This document shows, piece by piece, positions 25,809 through 35,201 of a DNA stretch of 64,000 bases (positions are counted from its first letter, which is position 1; each line of letters begins with the position of its first letter). Under the pieces are notes generated by a model. That model was given only the letters and a program-made list of their open reading frames with translations. It searched no databases and had not been told where the DNA came from. The position numbers and the translations under genes are program-made. Source of the stretch: Arthrobacter sp. Alg241-R88 (GTDB lineage: Bacteria; Actinomycetota; Actinomycetes; Actinomycetales; Micrococcaceae); the NCBI RefSeq assembly GCF_900537115.1, contig NZ_UNRG01000001.1, positions 947,766 to 1,011,765 on the forward strand, read 5' to 3'.

Positions 25809-27037
25809 CAGAGCCGACCGCTGAGGGTGGCCAGCCGGGCAGCGGCTTCCTCCAGGACTTCGGTCTTTTTGCAGAATGCAAACCGAAGGAGGCTGCGCGT
25901 CCTCTCCGCACCTTCGGGATGGCAGAAAACGGGAACCGGGATGGCGGCCACGCCCACCAGGCCGGGGAGCCTGCGGGCCAGGTCCACCGAGTCATGGATG
26001 CCCAGCGGCGCGGTGTCCACGTTGACGAAGTATGTTCCCTGCGGCGTGAAAACGTCGAAACCGGCTGCCCGAAGGCCTTCGCTGAGGATGTCGCGCTTGT
26101 GCTTCAGCGTGGCCGCGATGTTGGCGTAGAAGGCGTCCGGCAGGCCGAGCCCGCTGGCAATGGCCGACTGGAACGGCGTGCCCGAACTATAGGTGAGGAA
26201 CTGCTTGACCGTGCGTACAGCGGACACGAGCTCCTCGGGGCCTGTAAGCCAGCCAATCTTCCAGCCGGTCAGGGAGAACGTCTTGCCGGCCGAGGAAAGG
26301 GTAATGGTCCGGTCAGCGGCTCCCGGAAGGGATGCCACCGGGACGTGGCGGTCGCCGAACGTGAGATGTTCGTACACCTCGTCAGTGACGATCAGGCAGT
26401 CGTGCTTCCGGGCCAGGTCCACGACGCGCTGCAGCACCGGGCGCGGAAAGACAGCGCCGGTGGGGTTGTGCGGGTTGTTCAGCAGGACGATCCGCGTCCG
26501 CTCGCTGAAGGCAGCCTCCAGCGCAGCCAGGTCCGGCATGAAGTCCGGCGCCAGCAGGGGAGCCGTTACGTGCGTTGCGCCGGACAGGCCGATAACGGCG
26601 CCGTAGGAATCGTAGAACGGCTCAAAGGTCAGTACCTCATCACCCGGTCCTGCAAAAGCCAGCAGGGAGGCGGCAATTCCCTCGGTGGCGCCGGTTGTAA
26701 CAATCACCTCGGTCTGCGGATCGGGGGAAAGGCCGTAAAACCTTTCCTGGTGGGCAGCCACTGCTTCCCGCAGTTCCGGAACGCCCCTCCCCGGCGCGTA
26801 CTGGTTATGCCCGGAGGCGATGGCTGCACGGGCCGCTTCGCGTATCTCCAGCGGCCCGTCCTCGTCCGGGAAGCCCTGGCCCAGGTTGATCGCACCGGTC
26901 TGCACCGCCAGGGTGGTCATTTCCTCGAAGATCGTGACTCCCAGCCCGCCGTCACGCCCCAGGAGGTTGGCTCCGAGCGCGGTCCGCTGCCATGGGGCGG
27001 GCGCCAAAGGGGTGGAAACTTCCCGTTGTGGATGCAT
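25808..27037 (-). CDS. Class I PLP-dependent aminotransferase (DapC/KAT-like)
   Basis: This 409-residue fold-type I aminotransferase has LGQGFPDEDGP, NNPHNPTGAVF and the PLP lysine in SSAGKTFSLTGWKIGW. Related actinobacterial enzymes act as N-succinyl-diaminopimelate aminotransferase (DapC) or kynurenine/methionine aminotransferase; the substrate cannot be fixed here. The ATG at 27037 is chosen over the in-frame ATG at 27064 because TACCAT lies exactly six bases upstream, a leaderless arrangement. It is divergent from coaD and overlaps the next gene by one base. Confidence 0.85.
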   Translation of the reverse strand: MHPQREVSTPLAPAPWQRTALGANLLGRDGGLGVTIFEEMTTLAVQTGAINLGQGFPDEDGPLEIREAARAAIASGHNQYAPGRGVPELREAVAAHQERFYGLSPDPQTEVIVTTGATEGIAASLLAFAGPGDEVLTFEPFYDSYGAVIGLSGATHVTAPLLAPDFMPDLAALEAAFSERTRIVLLNNPHNPTGAVFPRPVLQRVVDLARKHDCLIVTDEVYEHLTFGDRHVPVASLPGAADRTITLSSAGKTFSLTGWKIGWLTGPEELVSAVRTVKQFLTYSSGTPFQSAIASGLGLPDAFYANIAATLKHKRDILSEGLRAAGFDVFTPQGTYFVNVDTAPLGIHDSVDLARRLPGLVGVAAIPVPVFCHPEGAERTRSLLRFAFCKKTEVLEEAAARLATLSGRL

Positions 27038-27080
27038 CCAGTCATGGTATCCCGGCCTTTTCATGGGGTAGGTTCGGAGC

Positions 27081-27581
27081 ATGAGACGAGCTGTCTGCCC
27101 CGGATCCTTTGACCCCATCCACAACGGCCATCTCGAGGTTATTGCCCGGGCTGCGGGCCTCTTTGACGAGGTCATCGTTGCGGTCTCCACCAACCCGGCC
27201 AAGAAGTACATGTTCACGTTGGGAGAGCGCCTGGACATGGCGCGGGAAACCCTTGCGTTACTGAAGGGCATTGTGGTGGAACCCGTTGGGGAAGGCCTCC
27301 TGGCCGAATATTGCAGGCAGCGCGGCGTTTCAGCGATCGTCAAGGGCCTTCGGTCCTCCTCGGATTTCGACTACGAGCTCCCCATGGCCACGATGAACCG
27401 CCAGCTCAGCGGCGTGGAAACGGTGTTCCTGCCCGCCGAGGCCCACTACATCCATTTGTCCTCCACCCTGATCAAAGAGGTTGCAAGCCTGGGCGGCAGC
27501 GTTTCGGACTACGTTCCCAGGTCAGTGCACCGGAGGATGCTTGCGGGCGAGTCGGCGCCTGAACAGCAGCCGAGAGGGTAG
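27081..27581 (+). CDS. coaD: Phosphopantetheine adenylyltransferase
   Basis: This 166-residue enzyme makes dephospho-CoA from phosphopantetheine and ATP. The nucleotidyltransferase motif PGSFDPIHNGHLEVI (HxGH) and a C-terminal SSTLIKEVASLGG are characteristic. TAGGTT ends six bases before the ATG, suggesting a leaderless mRNA divergent from the aminotransferase. Length is normal. Confidence 0.95.
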   Translation: MRRAVCPGSFDPIHNGHLEVIARAAGLFDEVIVAVSTNPAKKYMFTLGERLDMARETLALLKGIVVEPVGEGLLAEYCRQRGVSAIVKGLRSSSDFDYELPMATMNRQLSGVETVFLPAEAHYIHLSSTLIKEVASLGGSVSDYVPRSVHRRMLAGESAPEQQPRG

Positions 27582-27617
27582 GCTAGTCCGGTACTTCGGC
27601 GCCGCCGGTTACCTGGT

Positions 27618-27647
27618 TTGAGTCCCTGCGGCTCTTCAGGCTAAGAT
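27618..27647 (+). promoter_or_regulatory. Promoter of the DUF177-rpmF-rnc operon
   Basis: TTGAGT (27618-27623) and TAAGAT (27642-27647) are 18 bp apart. A start near 27653 would leave a short leader containing AGGAG (27671-27675) before the proposed ATT start. Confidence 0.6.
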
Positions 27648-27680
27648 GGTACGTCGGTCATATGTTCAACAGGAGTTCTC

Positions 27681-28229
27681 ATTAAACGAGATGCTGGTTC
27701 GCCCCTGGCGTTCGACGTCAAGGACCTCGGACGCAGTCCGGGAAGCATGCGGACACTGACGGAACATGTACCCGCACCAAGTGACCTTGGTGTGGCGCTT
27801 ATTGGTGTTCAGGAAGGCTCGGATATCGAGCTGGATCTGAGGCTTGAGGCCGTACACGAAGGAATTCTGGTATCAGGAACCGCGCTTGCCGAAGTAACCG
27901 GTGAATGCGGGCGATGCCTGGATCCCCTTGCGTATGACCTTGAGGTCAATGTGCAAGAACTTTTCTTCTATGAAGGCGTGGAGCTTTCGGACGAAGAAGA
28001 AGATGAAGAGCAACGTCGAGTCGAGCACGATGTAATCGATCTTGAACCGGTGTTGCGGGACGCGGTTGTCACCAATCTGCCGTTCCAGCCGGTGTGCCGG
28101 GAAGACTGCCAGGGCCTTTGCTCCGAATGCGGAGTTCGCCTGGAAGACGAGCCGGGGCACCACCACGAGGTCTTGGATCCTCGCTGGGCTGCCCTAGCTG
28201 ATATGGCTAAGCCTGACCGGCAAAATTGA
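27681..28229 (+). CDS. DUF177 (YceD) family protein, probable ATT start
   Basis: This 182-residue YceD-family protein is encoded just upstream of rpmF, as in most bacteria; the family is linked to 23S rRNA/ribosome assembly. A GECGRCLDPL motif and a Cys-rich VCREDCQGLCSECG motif could bind zinc. The frame contains no ATG, GTG or TTG between the stop at 27642 and ATG 27747. The ATT at 27681 has AGGAG five bases upstream, and the intervening PLAFDVKDLGRSPGSM looks like the family N-terminus. If translation began at 27747 the protein would be 160 residues. Confidence 0.8.
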   Translation: MKRDAGSPLAFDVKDLGRSPGSMRTLTEHVPAPSDLGVALIGVQEGSDIELDLRLEAVHEGILVSGTALAEVTGECGRCLDPLAYDLEVNVQELFFYEGVELSDEEEDEEQRRVEHDVIDLEPVLRDAVVTNLPFQPVCREDCQGLCSECGVRLEDEPGHHHEVLDPRWAALADMAKPDRQN

Positions 28230-28265
28230 TTTGTACGTGTTTGTCTAGAGAGAAATGAGTTAGCC

Positions 28266-28469
28266 GTGGCTGTTCCCAAGCGGAAAATGTCTCGCTCGAA
28301 TACCCGCGCCCGCCGCTCGCAGTGGAAGGCGACCGCCCCCCACCTGGTGAAGACCGTGGAGAACGGCCAGGTTACTTACAGCCTGCCGCACCAGGCAAAG
28401 GTTGTCACCGACTCGGCCGGCACCGCGCTGTTCCTTGAGTACAAGGGCCGCAAGGTCGCGGACGTCTAA
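28266..28469 (+). CDS. rpmF: 50S ribosomal protein L32
   Basis: This 67-residue protein begins [20 protein letters not shown], the L32 signature. It has no cysteines, so it is the zinc-free form common in actinobacteria. The GTG start lies 36 bp after DUF177. Cotranscription with DUF177 and rnc is likely. Confidence 0.95.
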   Translation: MAVPKRKMSRSNTRARRSQWKATAPHLVKTVENGQVTYSLPHQAKVVTDSAGTALFLEYKGRKVADV

Positions 28470-28487
28470 TCGGCCCCTCCGGCTGAC

Positions 28488-29219
28488 ATGATGTCTTCAA
28501 CTGAAGAGCTTTTGAAGCGTCTCGGTGTCTCTATTGACGCCGGGACGCTTCGTCTTGCGCTCACACACCGTTCCTACGCCTACGAAAACGGCGGCATACC
28601 CACGAATGAGCGGCTCGAATTCCTGGGGGACTCCATCCTTGGCTTCTCCGTGACGGACGCCCTGTATCGGGACAATCCAGACCTGCCCGAAGGCGATCTT
28701 GCCAAGCGACGCTCGGCCGTGGTCAGCACCCGTGCCCTCGCCGGCATCGGACGCAGCCTCGGCATTGGCGACTACATCTACCTGGGGCAGGGCGAAAAGC
28801 TCACCGAGGGCAAAAACAAGGCCTCAATCCTGGCGGACACCATGGAGGCGCTGATCGGCGCCACCTACGTGTCCAACGACATCGAGACCGCCCGCCAGCT
28901 CGTGATGCGGCTGATTGGGCCCCTGCTCAAGGATGCCGGCGCTTTGGGTGCGGGAACCGACTGGAAGACCAGCATCCAGGAACTCGCGGCCAGCCGCCAG
29001 CTCGGAACCATCCATTATGCAGTGGAGGGCTCCGGCCCGGACCACGCGCGGATTTTCGCGGCTACCCTGCACATTGGCGGCACGGCCTACGGCAAGGGCA
29101 CCGGCCACTCCAAAAAGGAAGCGGAACAGGAAGCTGCCGCCGACGCCTGGCGTGCCCTCACCGGCAACGCCGGCTCCGCGCCGGCGGGCAAGTCCCCCGG
29201 TTCCGTAGCCGCCAAGTAG
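28488..29219 (+). CDS. rnc: Ribonuclease III
   Basis: This 243-residue protein cleaves double-stranded RNA such as rRNA precursors. [13 protein letters not shown] is the catalytic signature, with the second acidic cluster in [14 protein letters not shown] dsRNA-binding domain occupies about 155-230 ([14 protein letters not shown] ... [16 protein letters not shown]), and the tail is Ala/Gly-rich. Two consecutive ATGs exist; no good ribosome site precedes either, suggesting coupling to rpmF. Confidence 0.95.
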   Translation: MMSSTEELLKRLGVSIDAGTLRLALTHRSYAYENGGIPTNERLEFLGDSILGFSVTDALYRDNPDLPEGDLAKRRSAVVSTRALAGIGRSLGIGDYIYLGQGEKLTEGKNKASILADTMEALIGATYVSNDIETARQLVMRLIGPLLKDAGALGAGTDWKTSIQELAASRQLGTIHYAVEGSGPDHARIFAATLHIGGTAYGKGTGHSKKEAEQEAAADAWRALTGNAGSAPAGKSPGSVAAK

Positions 29220-29223
29220 CGTC

Positions 29224-30198
29224 GTGCCCGAACTTCCCGAGGTTGAGGTGGTCCGCCGCGGCCTGGTGAGCTGGGTCCGCGGCAGGACCATCGAGCGCGT
29301 TGACGTCCTGGACCAGCGCTCGATCCGGCGCCATGCACTGGGTACCGAAGACTTCATCGGCAACCTCGAAGGCGCAACGGTCGCGGACGTCGTGCGGCGG
29401 GGCAAGTTCCTCTGGATGCCGCTGCTCGATACGTCCGCCGGGGCTGACGGGCCACTTCCGGACGGGCCTGCCGGCACCCAAAAGGTGGCGCTGATGGCGC
29501 ATCTGGGCATGAGCGGGCAGCTGCTGATGCAGGATGGCGGCGCCGCGGATGAAAAACACCTCAAAGTACGGATCCGGCTGGGCCCGCGCGACGGCATGCC
29601 CGAAGAGCTGCGGTTCGTGGACCAGCGGATCTTCGGTGGCCTGTTCGTGACCGCTTTGGTTCCAACGGACGACGGCGGTCCGGGCGGCCTCGCTGAATCG
29701 CCCCTTCCGCTGATCGCAGAAGAAGCGGCGCACATCGCAAGGGACCCCCTGGATCCGGCTTTTTCCTTTGACCTTTTCTACCGCCGCCTCCGCAAACGCA
29801 AAACAGGCCTGAAACGTGCCCTGCTGGACCAGGGCCTAGTGTCCGGCATCGGAAACATCTACGCCGACGAGGCGCTGTGGCGCGCCCGCCTCCACTTCGC
29901 CCGGCCCACCGACACCCTGCGCCGCGCTGAAGCGGAAAGGGTAGTGGGCAGCGCGCGCGAAGTCATGCTGGATGCGCTGGCCGCGGGCGGAACCAGTTTC
30001 GACTCCTTGTATGTGAACGTCAACGGCGCCTCGGGATACTTCGACCGGTCCCTCAACGCCTATGGGCGGGAGGGGCAGCCGTGCAAGCGGTGTGCTGCTG
30101 CGGGAATCCACGCAACCATCCGCCGGGAGCAGTTCATGAACCGCTCCTCACACACCTGTCCCGTGTGCCAGCCGCGTCCCCGCAACGGCCGCTGGTAG
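29224..30198 (+). CDS. mutM: Formamidopyrimidine-DNA glycosylase
   Basis: This 324-residue Fpg/MutM excises 8-oxoguanine and formamidopyrimidines. The protein starts (M)[13 protein letters not shown], which exposes the catalytic N-terminal proline and Glu. [12 protein letters not shown], the H2TH region [20 protein letters not shown] and a C-terminal C-x2-C ... C-x2-C zinc finger (CKRC, CPVC) are present. The GTG lies 4 bp after rnc. Confidence 0.95.
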   Translation: MPELPEVEVVRRGLVSWVRGRTIERVDVLDQRSIRRHALGTEDFIGNLEGATVADVVRRGKFLWMPLLDTSAGADGPLPDGPAGTQKVALMAHLGMSGQLLMQDGGAADEKHLKVRIRLGPRDGMPEELRFVDQRIFGGLFVTALVPTDDGGPGGLAESPLPLIAEEAAHIARDPLDPAFSFDLFYRRLRKRKTGLKRALLDQGLVSGIGNIYADEALWRARLHFARPTDTLRRAEAERVVGSAREVMLDALAAGGTSFDSLYVNVNGASGYFDRSLNAYGREGQPCKRCAAAGIHATIRREQFMNRSSHTCPVCQPRPRNGRW

Positions 30199-30330
30199 TA
30201 CAAACGCCGGCCGGTCCCGGTGCCCCCGAGTGCAGGGGTACGGGCCCGTCAATCCGGGCCATTTCGCCGGTAAGCAGTAGATTTGGTGCAGGGAAGCATC
30301 CGTCCCAGCCATCCAGGAGACCTAAAAGCC

Positions 30331-33300
30331 TTGCACCTCAAAAGCCTGACCGTCCGGGGGTTCAAGTCGTTTGCGTCCGCCACCACCTTCAATTTCGAGC
30401 CCGGTGTCACCGCCGTAGTGGGCCCCAACGGCTCCGGCAAGTCCAATGTGGTGGACGCCTTGGCCTGGGTCATGGGGGAGCAGGGGGCCAAGACCCTGCG
30501 CGGCGGCAAGATGGAAGACGTCATCTTCGCCGGAACGTCCGGCCGGCCCCCGCTGGGGCGCGCACACGTGTCGCTGACGATTGACAACACTGACGGTGCC
30601 CTGCCCATCGAGTACAGCGAAGTGACCATATCCCGGACGCTTTTCCGGGCCGGCGGTTCCGAATACGCCATCAACGGCGCGGGCTGCCGGCTGCTCGACA
30701 TCCAGGAACTGCTGTCCGACTCAGGCCTGGGCCGTGAGATGCACGTCATTGTGGGCCAGGGCCAGCTGGACCGGGTCCTCCATGCCACCCCCGAGGACCG
30801 CCGGGGCTTCATTGAGGAAGCCGCAGGCATCCTCAAGCACCGGCGCCGCAAGGAGCGGACGGTCCGCAAACTCGAGGCCATGCAGGCCAACCTGCAGCGG
30901 CTCACCGACCTGACCGGCGAAATCAGGCGCCAGCTGACCCCGCTGGGGAAACAGGCTGAGGTGGCCCGGCGTGCCCAGCGCGTCCAGTTCGACGTCCGCG
31001 ATGCCAGGGCGCGGCTACTCGCTGACGACCTCGTCCAGCTGCAGGAAGCACTGGAGCAGGACGTCGCAGACGAAGCTGCGCTCAAATCCCGGCGGGCCGC
31101 CGTCGAGCAGGAGCTGGAAGCCGGGCGCCGGCAGCAGGCTGCCCTGGAGCAGCTGGCCGCGGAAGCAACGCCAAAGCTGAACGCGGCACGGGACACCTGG
31201 TACCGGCTGACTGCCTCCCGTGAGCGGCTCCGTTCCCTCGGAACGTTGGCCCAGGAACGCACCCGCCTGCTCGGGTCCACGGAGCCCCCGGCAGCTGGCC
31301 GTGATCCTGAACAGCTTGAGCGGCAGGCCGGGCGCGTGCGCGGGGAGCTTGCCAAGCTCGAGCGCCACATCCTGGATAGGCGCAGTGGACTTGAGGCCGC
31401 CAGCGCAGCCAAAGCGGAGGCAGAGGCCGCCGCCCTGGCCGAGGACAAGCGGCTCACGGCGGTGCTGCGGGCAGCCGCGGACCGGCGTGAAGGACTGGCC
31501 CGGCTCGCCGGCCAGGTTGCTGCGGCGAGGTCACGGGTGGAATCCGCGCAGGCCGAGCTGGGCAGGCTCCGGGAATCCCAGGCTGCCGGGGCGGAACGGC
31601 GTGCCCGCGCCCAGTCCGAGTTCACCGCGCTGGAAAACCAGGTGGCAGGCGTGGAAGAAGGAGAGGAATCCCTTGACGCCGAATATGAGGCCGCCAGCGA
31701 AGCACTCGATGCAGTTCTGCAGGACATCTCCGGCTTCAAGGCGGCCGTCAGTGAGGGAATCCGCAAGCGTGATGCGTTGGTGGCGCGCCGGGACGCCCTT
31801 CAACTGGGGCTCAACAGGAAAGACGGGGCAGGGCACGTCCTTGACGCCGGACTGGCAGGTGTCCTGGGAACCCTCGCCGGGGAACTGGCGGTGGAACCGG
31901 GTTACGAAACGGCGATAGCCGCTGCCCTGGGGGAAGCCTCGGACGCGGTCCTCGTACGGGACCACGAGGCTGCAGCCGGTATGGTCCAACTGCTCAAGGA
32001 CGACGACGCCGGGCGGGCGTCGTTCCTGCTCCACGCTGGGGGTGCCGCCCAGGTGGCGGTGGCGGGTGAAGCCGCGCCCCTGCCGGAAGGGGCCCGCTGG
32101 GCAGGGGGACTTGTGCAGGACGCCGGACCCGCAGCCCCGGCAGTGAGGCACCTGCTGGCCGGCATCGCCGTCGTCCCCGACGTCCAGGCGGCCGCCGCGC
32201 TGGTGTCCGCGCGTCCCGGTATCACGGCGGTGACCATGGGCGGGGATGTCTTCACCGCGGTTTCAGCCACGGGCGGCTCGGCGAAGGCGCCGTCCCTCCT
32301 TGAAGTCCAGGCCGCCGTGGACGAGGCCGAAAGCCGGCTTTCGTCCGTCACTGCCGGGCTGGAGCGGAACAGGTTCGCCCTGGCCGCGGCAGAGGCGCGG
32401 CGGGCTGAGGCGCAGGAACGTGCCGACGCTGCCCTCGACCGGCTGCACGAATCAGATGCCAGGCTGGCGGCCGTGGCGGAACGCCTCGGCCACCTCAACT
32501 CCGTACTTCGCAGCGCAGTGGGCGAAAGCGACCGGCTGGCGGCGTCCCTGGCTCAAGCCGAAGCGAACGTTGTGGCCGGGCAGGAAGCGCTCGCCGCCGT
32601 GACGGCGCGGCTTGCCGCCGCTCAGGAGGCGCCCCTGGAACAGGAGCCCTCCACCGAACACCGGGATGCCCTCGCCCAGGCTGCCTCCACAGCCCGGGCT
32701 GCCGAGGTGGAGGCCCGGCTGTCACTGCGCAGCGCCGAAGAGCAGTTAACCGCAACCCGGAACCGGGTGGATTCGCTGGAACGTGCCGCTGCCACCGAAC
32801 GCCGCGCCCGGGAGGAAGCAGCCGAACGCGCCCGCCGCCGCCGGGCCCAGGCGAAACGGGCTGCCGCCGTAGCGGCCGCTGTTGAACTGGCCCTGCGGTA
32901 CATGGATGTGTCTGTGGACCTGGCCAGGCACGAACGCGACCTTGCTGAAGAGAACCGGGAACAGCGGGACAAGGAACTGCTGCAGATCCGGACAGCCAAT
33001 GACCTGTTCGCGCGGGAACTCGCCGAGCTCACGGACAACGTCCACCGCGATGAACTGGCCCGCACCCAGCAACGTGCCCGCATCGAAGCCCTGGAAAGCC
33101 GCTCCATCGATGAGCTCGGGATCACGCCCGATGCCTTGGTGTCGGACTACGGGCCTGAGGTGCCCGTCCCGGTCCCTGCCGAAGAAAGCGGCGACAAATG
33201 GGCGGCACTGCGCGCCCCGGTGGATGCCGCCGGAGCCGAAATCATCGAGGGCAAGCCCTATATCCGCGAGGAGCAGGAGAAGCGGCTCCGGAAGGCAGAA

Positions 33301-33918
33301 CGCGACCTCGCCAGCCTGGGCAGGGTCAACCCCCTGGCGCTGGAGGAATTCGCCGCGCTTGAGGAGCGCCACCAGTTCCTCAGCACGCAGCTGGAGGACC
33401 TGAAGGCCAGCCGGAAGGACCTGCTGGACATTATCAAGGAGGTCGATGACCGCGTCCAGCGGGTTTTTACGGAAGCCTTCGAGGACACCCAGGCGCAGTT
33501 TGTCAGGGTCTTCGCCCGGTTGTTTCCGGGCGGAGAGGGACGGCTGGTACTCACTGACCCCGCGGATATGCTCACCACCGGCATCGAAGTGGAGGCCCGC
33601 CCTGCGGGAAAGAAGATCAAGCGCCTTTCGCTCCTGTCCGGCGGTGAACGCTCCCTGACGGCAGTGGCCCTGCTGGTTGCGATCTTCAAGGCACGGCCTT
33701 CGCCGTTCTACGTGATGGATGAGGTGGAAGCCGCCCTGGACGACACAAACCTGGGCCGCCTCATCACCATCTTCGAGGAACTCCGGGAGTCCAGCCAGCT
33801 CATCGTCATCACCCACCAGAAGCGGACCATGGAAGTAGCCGATGCTCTCTACGGCGTGACCATGAGGGGCGACGGCGTCTCCACCGTCATCAGCCAGCGC
33901 CTGGGCGCCGAGGTGTAG
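30331..33918 (+). CDS. smc: Chromosome partition protein SMC
   Basis: This 1195-residue SMC ATPase is the core of the condensin with ScpA/ScpB. Walker A GPNGSGKS is at 31-38. Two long coiled coils flank a hinge around 510-660, which is Gly/Ala-rich. The signature LSLLSGGERSL and Walker B FYVMDEVEAALDD are near the C-terminus. The TTG at 30331 is chosen because MHLKSLTVRGFKSF is the canonical SMC start and AGGAGA lies about 10 nt upstream; a longer frame from 30283 adds 16 atypical residues. ftsY follows after a strong hairpin. Confidence 0.95.
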   Translation: MHLKSLTVRGFKSFASATTFNFEPGVTAVVGPNGSGKSNVVDALAWVMGEQGAKTLRGGKMEDVIFAGTSGRPPLGRAHVSLTIDNTDGALPIEYSEVTISRTLFRAGGSEYAINGAGCRLLDIQELLSDSGLGREMHVIVGQGQLDRVLHATPEDRRGFIEEAAGILKHRRRKERTVRKLEAMQANLQRLTDLTGEIRRQLTPLGKQAEVARRAQRVQFDVRDARARLLADDLVQLQEALEQDVADEAALKSRRAAVEQELEAGRRQQAALEQLAAEATPKLNAARDTWYRLTASRERLRSLGTLAQERTRLLGSTEPPAAGRDPEQLERQAGRVRGELAKLERHILDRRSGLEAASAAKAEAEAAALAEDKRLTAVLRAAADRREGLARLAGQVAAARSRVESAQAELGRLRESQAAGAERRARAQSEFTALENQVAGVEEGEESLDAEYEAASEALDAVLQDISGFKAAVSEGIRKRDALVARRDALQLGLNRKDGAGHVLDAGLAGVLGTLAGELAVEPGYETAIAAALGEASDAVLVRDHEAAAGMVQLLKDDDAGRASFLLHAGGAAQVAVAGEAAPLPEGARWAGGLVQDAGPAAPAVRHLLAGIAVVPDVQAAAALVSARPGITAVTMGGDVFTAVSATGGSAKAPSLLEVQAAVDEAESRLSSVTAGLERNRFALAAAEARRAEAQERADAALDRLHESDARLAAVAERLGHLNSVLRSAVGESDRLAASLAQAEANVVAGQEALAAVTARLAAAQEAPLEQEPSTEHRDALAQAASTARAAEVEARLSLRSAEEQLTATRNRVDSLERAAATERRAREEAAERARRRRAQAKRAAAVAAAVELALRYMDVSVDLARHERDLAEENREQRDKELLQIRTANDLFARELAELTDNVHRDELARTQQRARIEALESRSIDELGITPDALVSDYGPEVPVPVPAEESGDKWAALRAPVDAAGAEIIEGKPYIREEQEKRLRKAERDLASLGRVNPLALEEFAALEERHQFLSTQLEDLKASRKDLLDIIKEVDDRVQRVFTEAFEDTQAQFVRVFARLFPGGEGRLVLTDPADMLTTGIEVEARPAGKKIKRLSLLSGGERSLTAVALLVAIFKARPSPFYVMDEVEAALDDTNLGRLITIFEELRESSQLIVITHQKRTMEVADALYGVTMRGDGVSTVISQRLGAEV

Positions 33919-33928
33919 GCGGGCTGTG

Positions 33929-33970
33929 GCGGGCGTTACGGGCAGCCCCCTCGCCGCCCGTAACGCCCGC
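33929..33970. terminator. Long hairpin between smc and ftsY
   Basis: A perfect 15-bp stem (33929-33943 with 33956-33970) with a 12-nt loop lies between the smc stop and ftsY. There is no T-run, so it could reduce read-through or act as an mRNA-processing or stability element. Confidence 0.55.
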
Positions 33971-33992
33971 TGCGTTATGAGAAGCTAGGGGA

Positions 33993-35201
33993 GTGAATGA
34001 CATCCTCCCCATAATTTTGTCCATTGTTGCTGCCTTGGCGGTTATTGGCGGGCTGATTCCGGTCCTGCTCAAGACGCGGAAGAACATCACCCAGTACCCC
34101 GGCACCCGGGATGCCAACGACCCCGTCCTGCCACGGAGCGGGAGCACGGCCGTCGAGGACAGTCCGGCCGCGGCGACGGACCGCAAGGCCCCCGACGGCG
34201 TGGACCTGGAGGGGCTGGACACCACCACCGTCCCGGACGATGCAGCGGGCCTGGAAGTCATCCAGGTCGAGACCCCGCTGCCCGTGGCCGGCCGCCTCAT
34301 GCGCCTTCGCGAACGACTGGTCCGCTCCAACAACATCATGGGCAAGGGCCTGCTGGCACTGCTGTCCAGCGACAAGATCGATGAGAACGTTTGGGACGAA
34401 GTCGAGGAAACCCTCCTTCTGGCCGACCTTGGCACCGAACCAACCATGCAGCTTGTGGACGCCCTGCGTGAGCGCGTCAAGGTGTTGGGCACCCGGACCC
34501 CCGAGCAGGTCAAGATGCTGCTCCGGGAGGAGCTCATCAAGATTGTGGACCCCACCATGGACCGCACCCTGAACGTGCAGCGCCACGCTGACAAGCCGGC
34601 CGTCATGATGGTGGTGGGCGTAAACGGCGTGGGCAAGACCACCACCGTGGGCAAGCTTGCCCGCGTGCTGGTGGCCGAGGACAAGGACGTCATCCTTGGC
34701 GCCGCGGACACGTTCCGTGCTGCGGCTGCGGAGCAGCTGGCCACGTGGGGCCAGCGCGTAGGCGTCCCCACCGTGAAGTCGGACATCGAGGGTGCCGATC
34801 CGGCGTCCGTTGCCTACGAAGCAGTGAAGGCCGGCATCGACCAGGAAGTCGACGTGGTGATGATTGACACGGCCGGCCGCCTTCAGAACAAGGTGGGCCT
34901 GATGGACGAGCTGGGGAAGGTCAAGCGTGTGGTGGAGAAGCTTGCGGAGGTGGACGAGGTCCTCCTGGTGCTGGATGCAACCACGGGCCAGAACGGCCTG
35001 AACCAGGCGCGCGTGTTCTCCGAAGTCGTTAACATCACGGGCATCGTCCTGACGAAGCTGGACGGCACGGCCAAGGGCGGCATTGTCGTCGCCATCCAAA
35101 AGACCCTTGGCGTACCGGTCAAGCTCATTGGATTGGGCGAAGGTGCTGACGACCTTGCCCCGTTCGAGGCTGAAGCGTTTGTGGACGCGCTGCTGAACTA
35201 G
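33993..35201 (+). CDS. ftsY: Signal recognition particle receptor FtsY
   Basis: This 402-residue SRP receptor GTPase docks ribosome-SRP complexes at the membrane. An N-terminal hydrophobic segment (ILPIILSIVAALAVIGGLI, about 4-22) anchors it, as in other actinobacteria. A short acidic linker and the N domain follow, then the G domain: GVNGVGKTTTVGK near 209-220, DTAGRLQNK and TKLDGTAKGG. Its stop codon shares the palindrome CTAG with the stop of the convergent MFS gene. Partner ffh is encoded 5 kb downstream. Confidence 0.95.
   Translation: MNDILPIILSIVAALAVIGGLIPVLLKTRKNITQYPGTRDANDPVLPRSGSTAVEDSPAAATDRKAPDGVDLEGLDTTTVPDDAAGLEVIQVETPLPVAGRLMRLRERLVRSNNIMGKGLLALLSSDKIDENVWDEVEETLLLADLGTEPTMQLVDALRERVKVLGTRTPEQVKMLLREELIKIVDPTMDRTLNVQRHADKPAVMMVVGVNGVGKTTTVGKLARVLVAEDKDVILGAADTFRAAAAEQLATWGQRVGVPTVKSDIEGADPASVAYEAVKAGIDQEVDVVMIDTAGRLQNKVGLMDELGKVKRVVEKLAEVDEVLLVLDATTGQNGLNQARVFSEVVNITGIVLTKLDGTAKGGIVVAIQKTLGVPVKLIGLGEGADDLAPFEAEAFVDALLN

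Noticed and set aside
27038..27343. N-terminal extension of the aminotransferase to 27343
   Set aside because: It would run antisense through coaD, which has its own HxGH motif and promoter; the family N-terminus matches the start at 27037.
27642..27683. A frameshift or sequencing error as the reason for the missing DUF177 start
   Set aside because: AGGAG is correctly spaced for ATT and the downstream frame is intact with no disrupted motif; an error cannot be excluded but is not needed.
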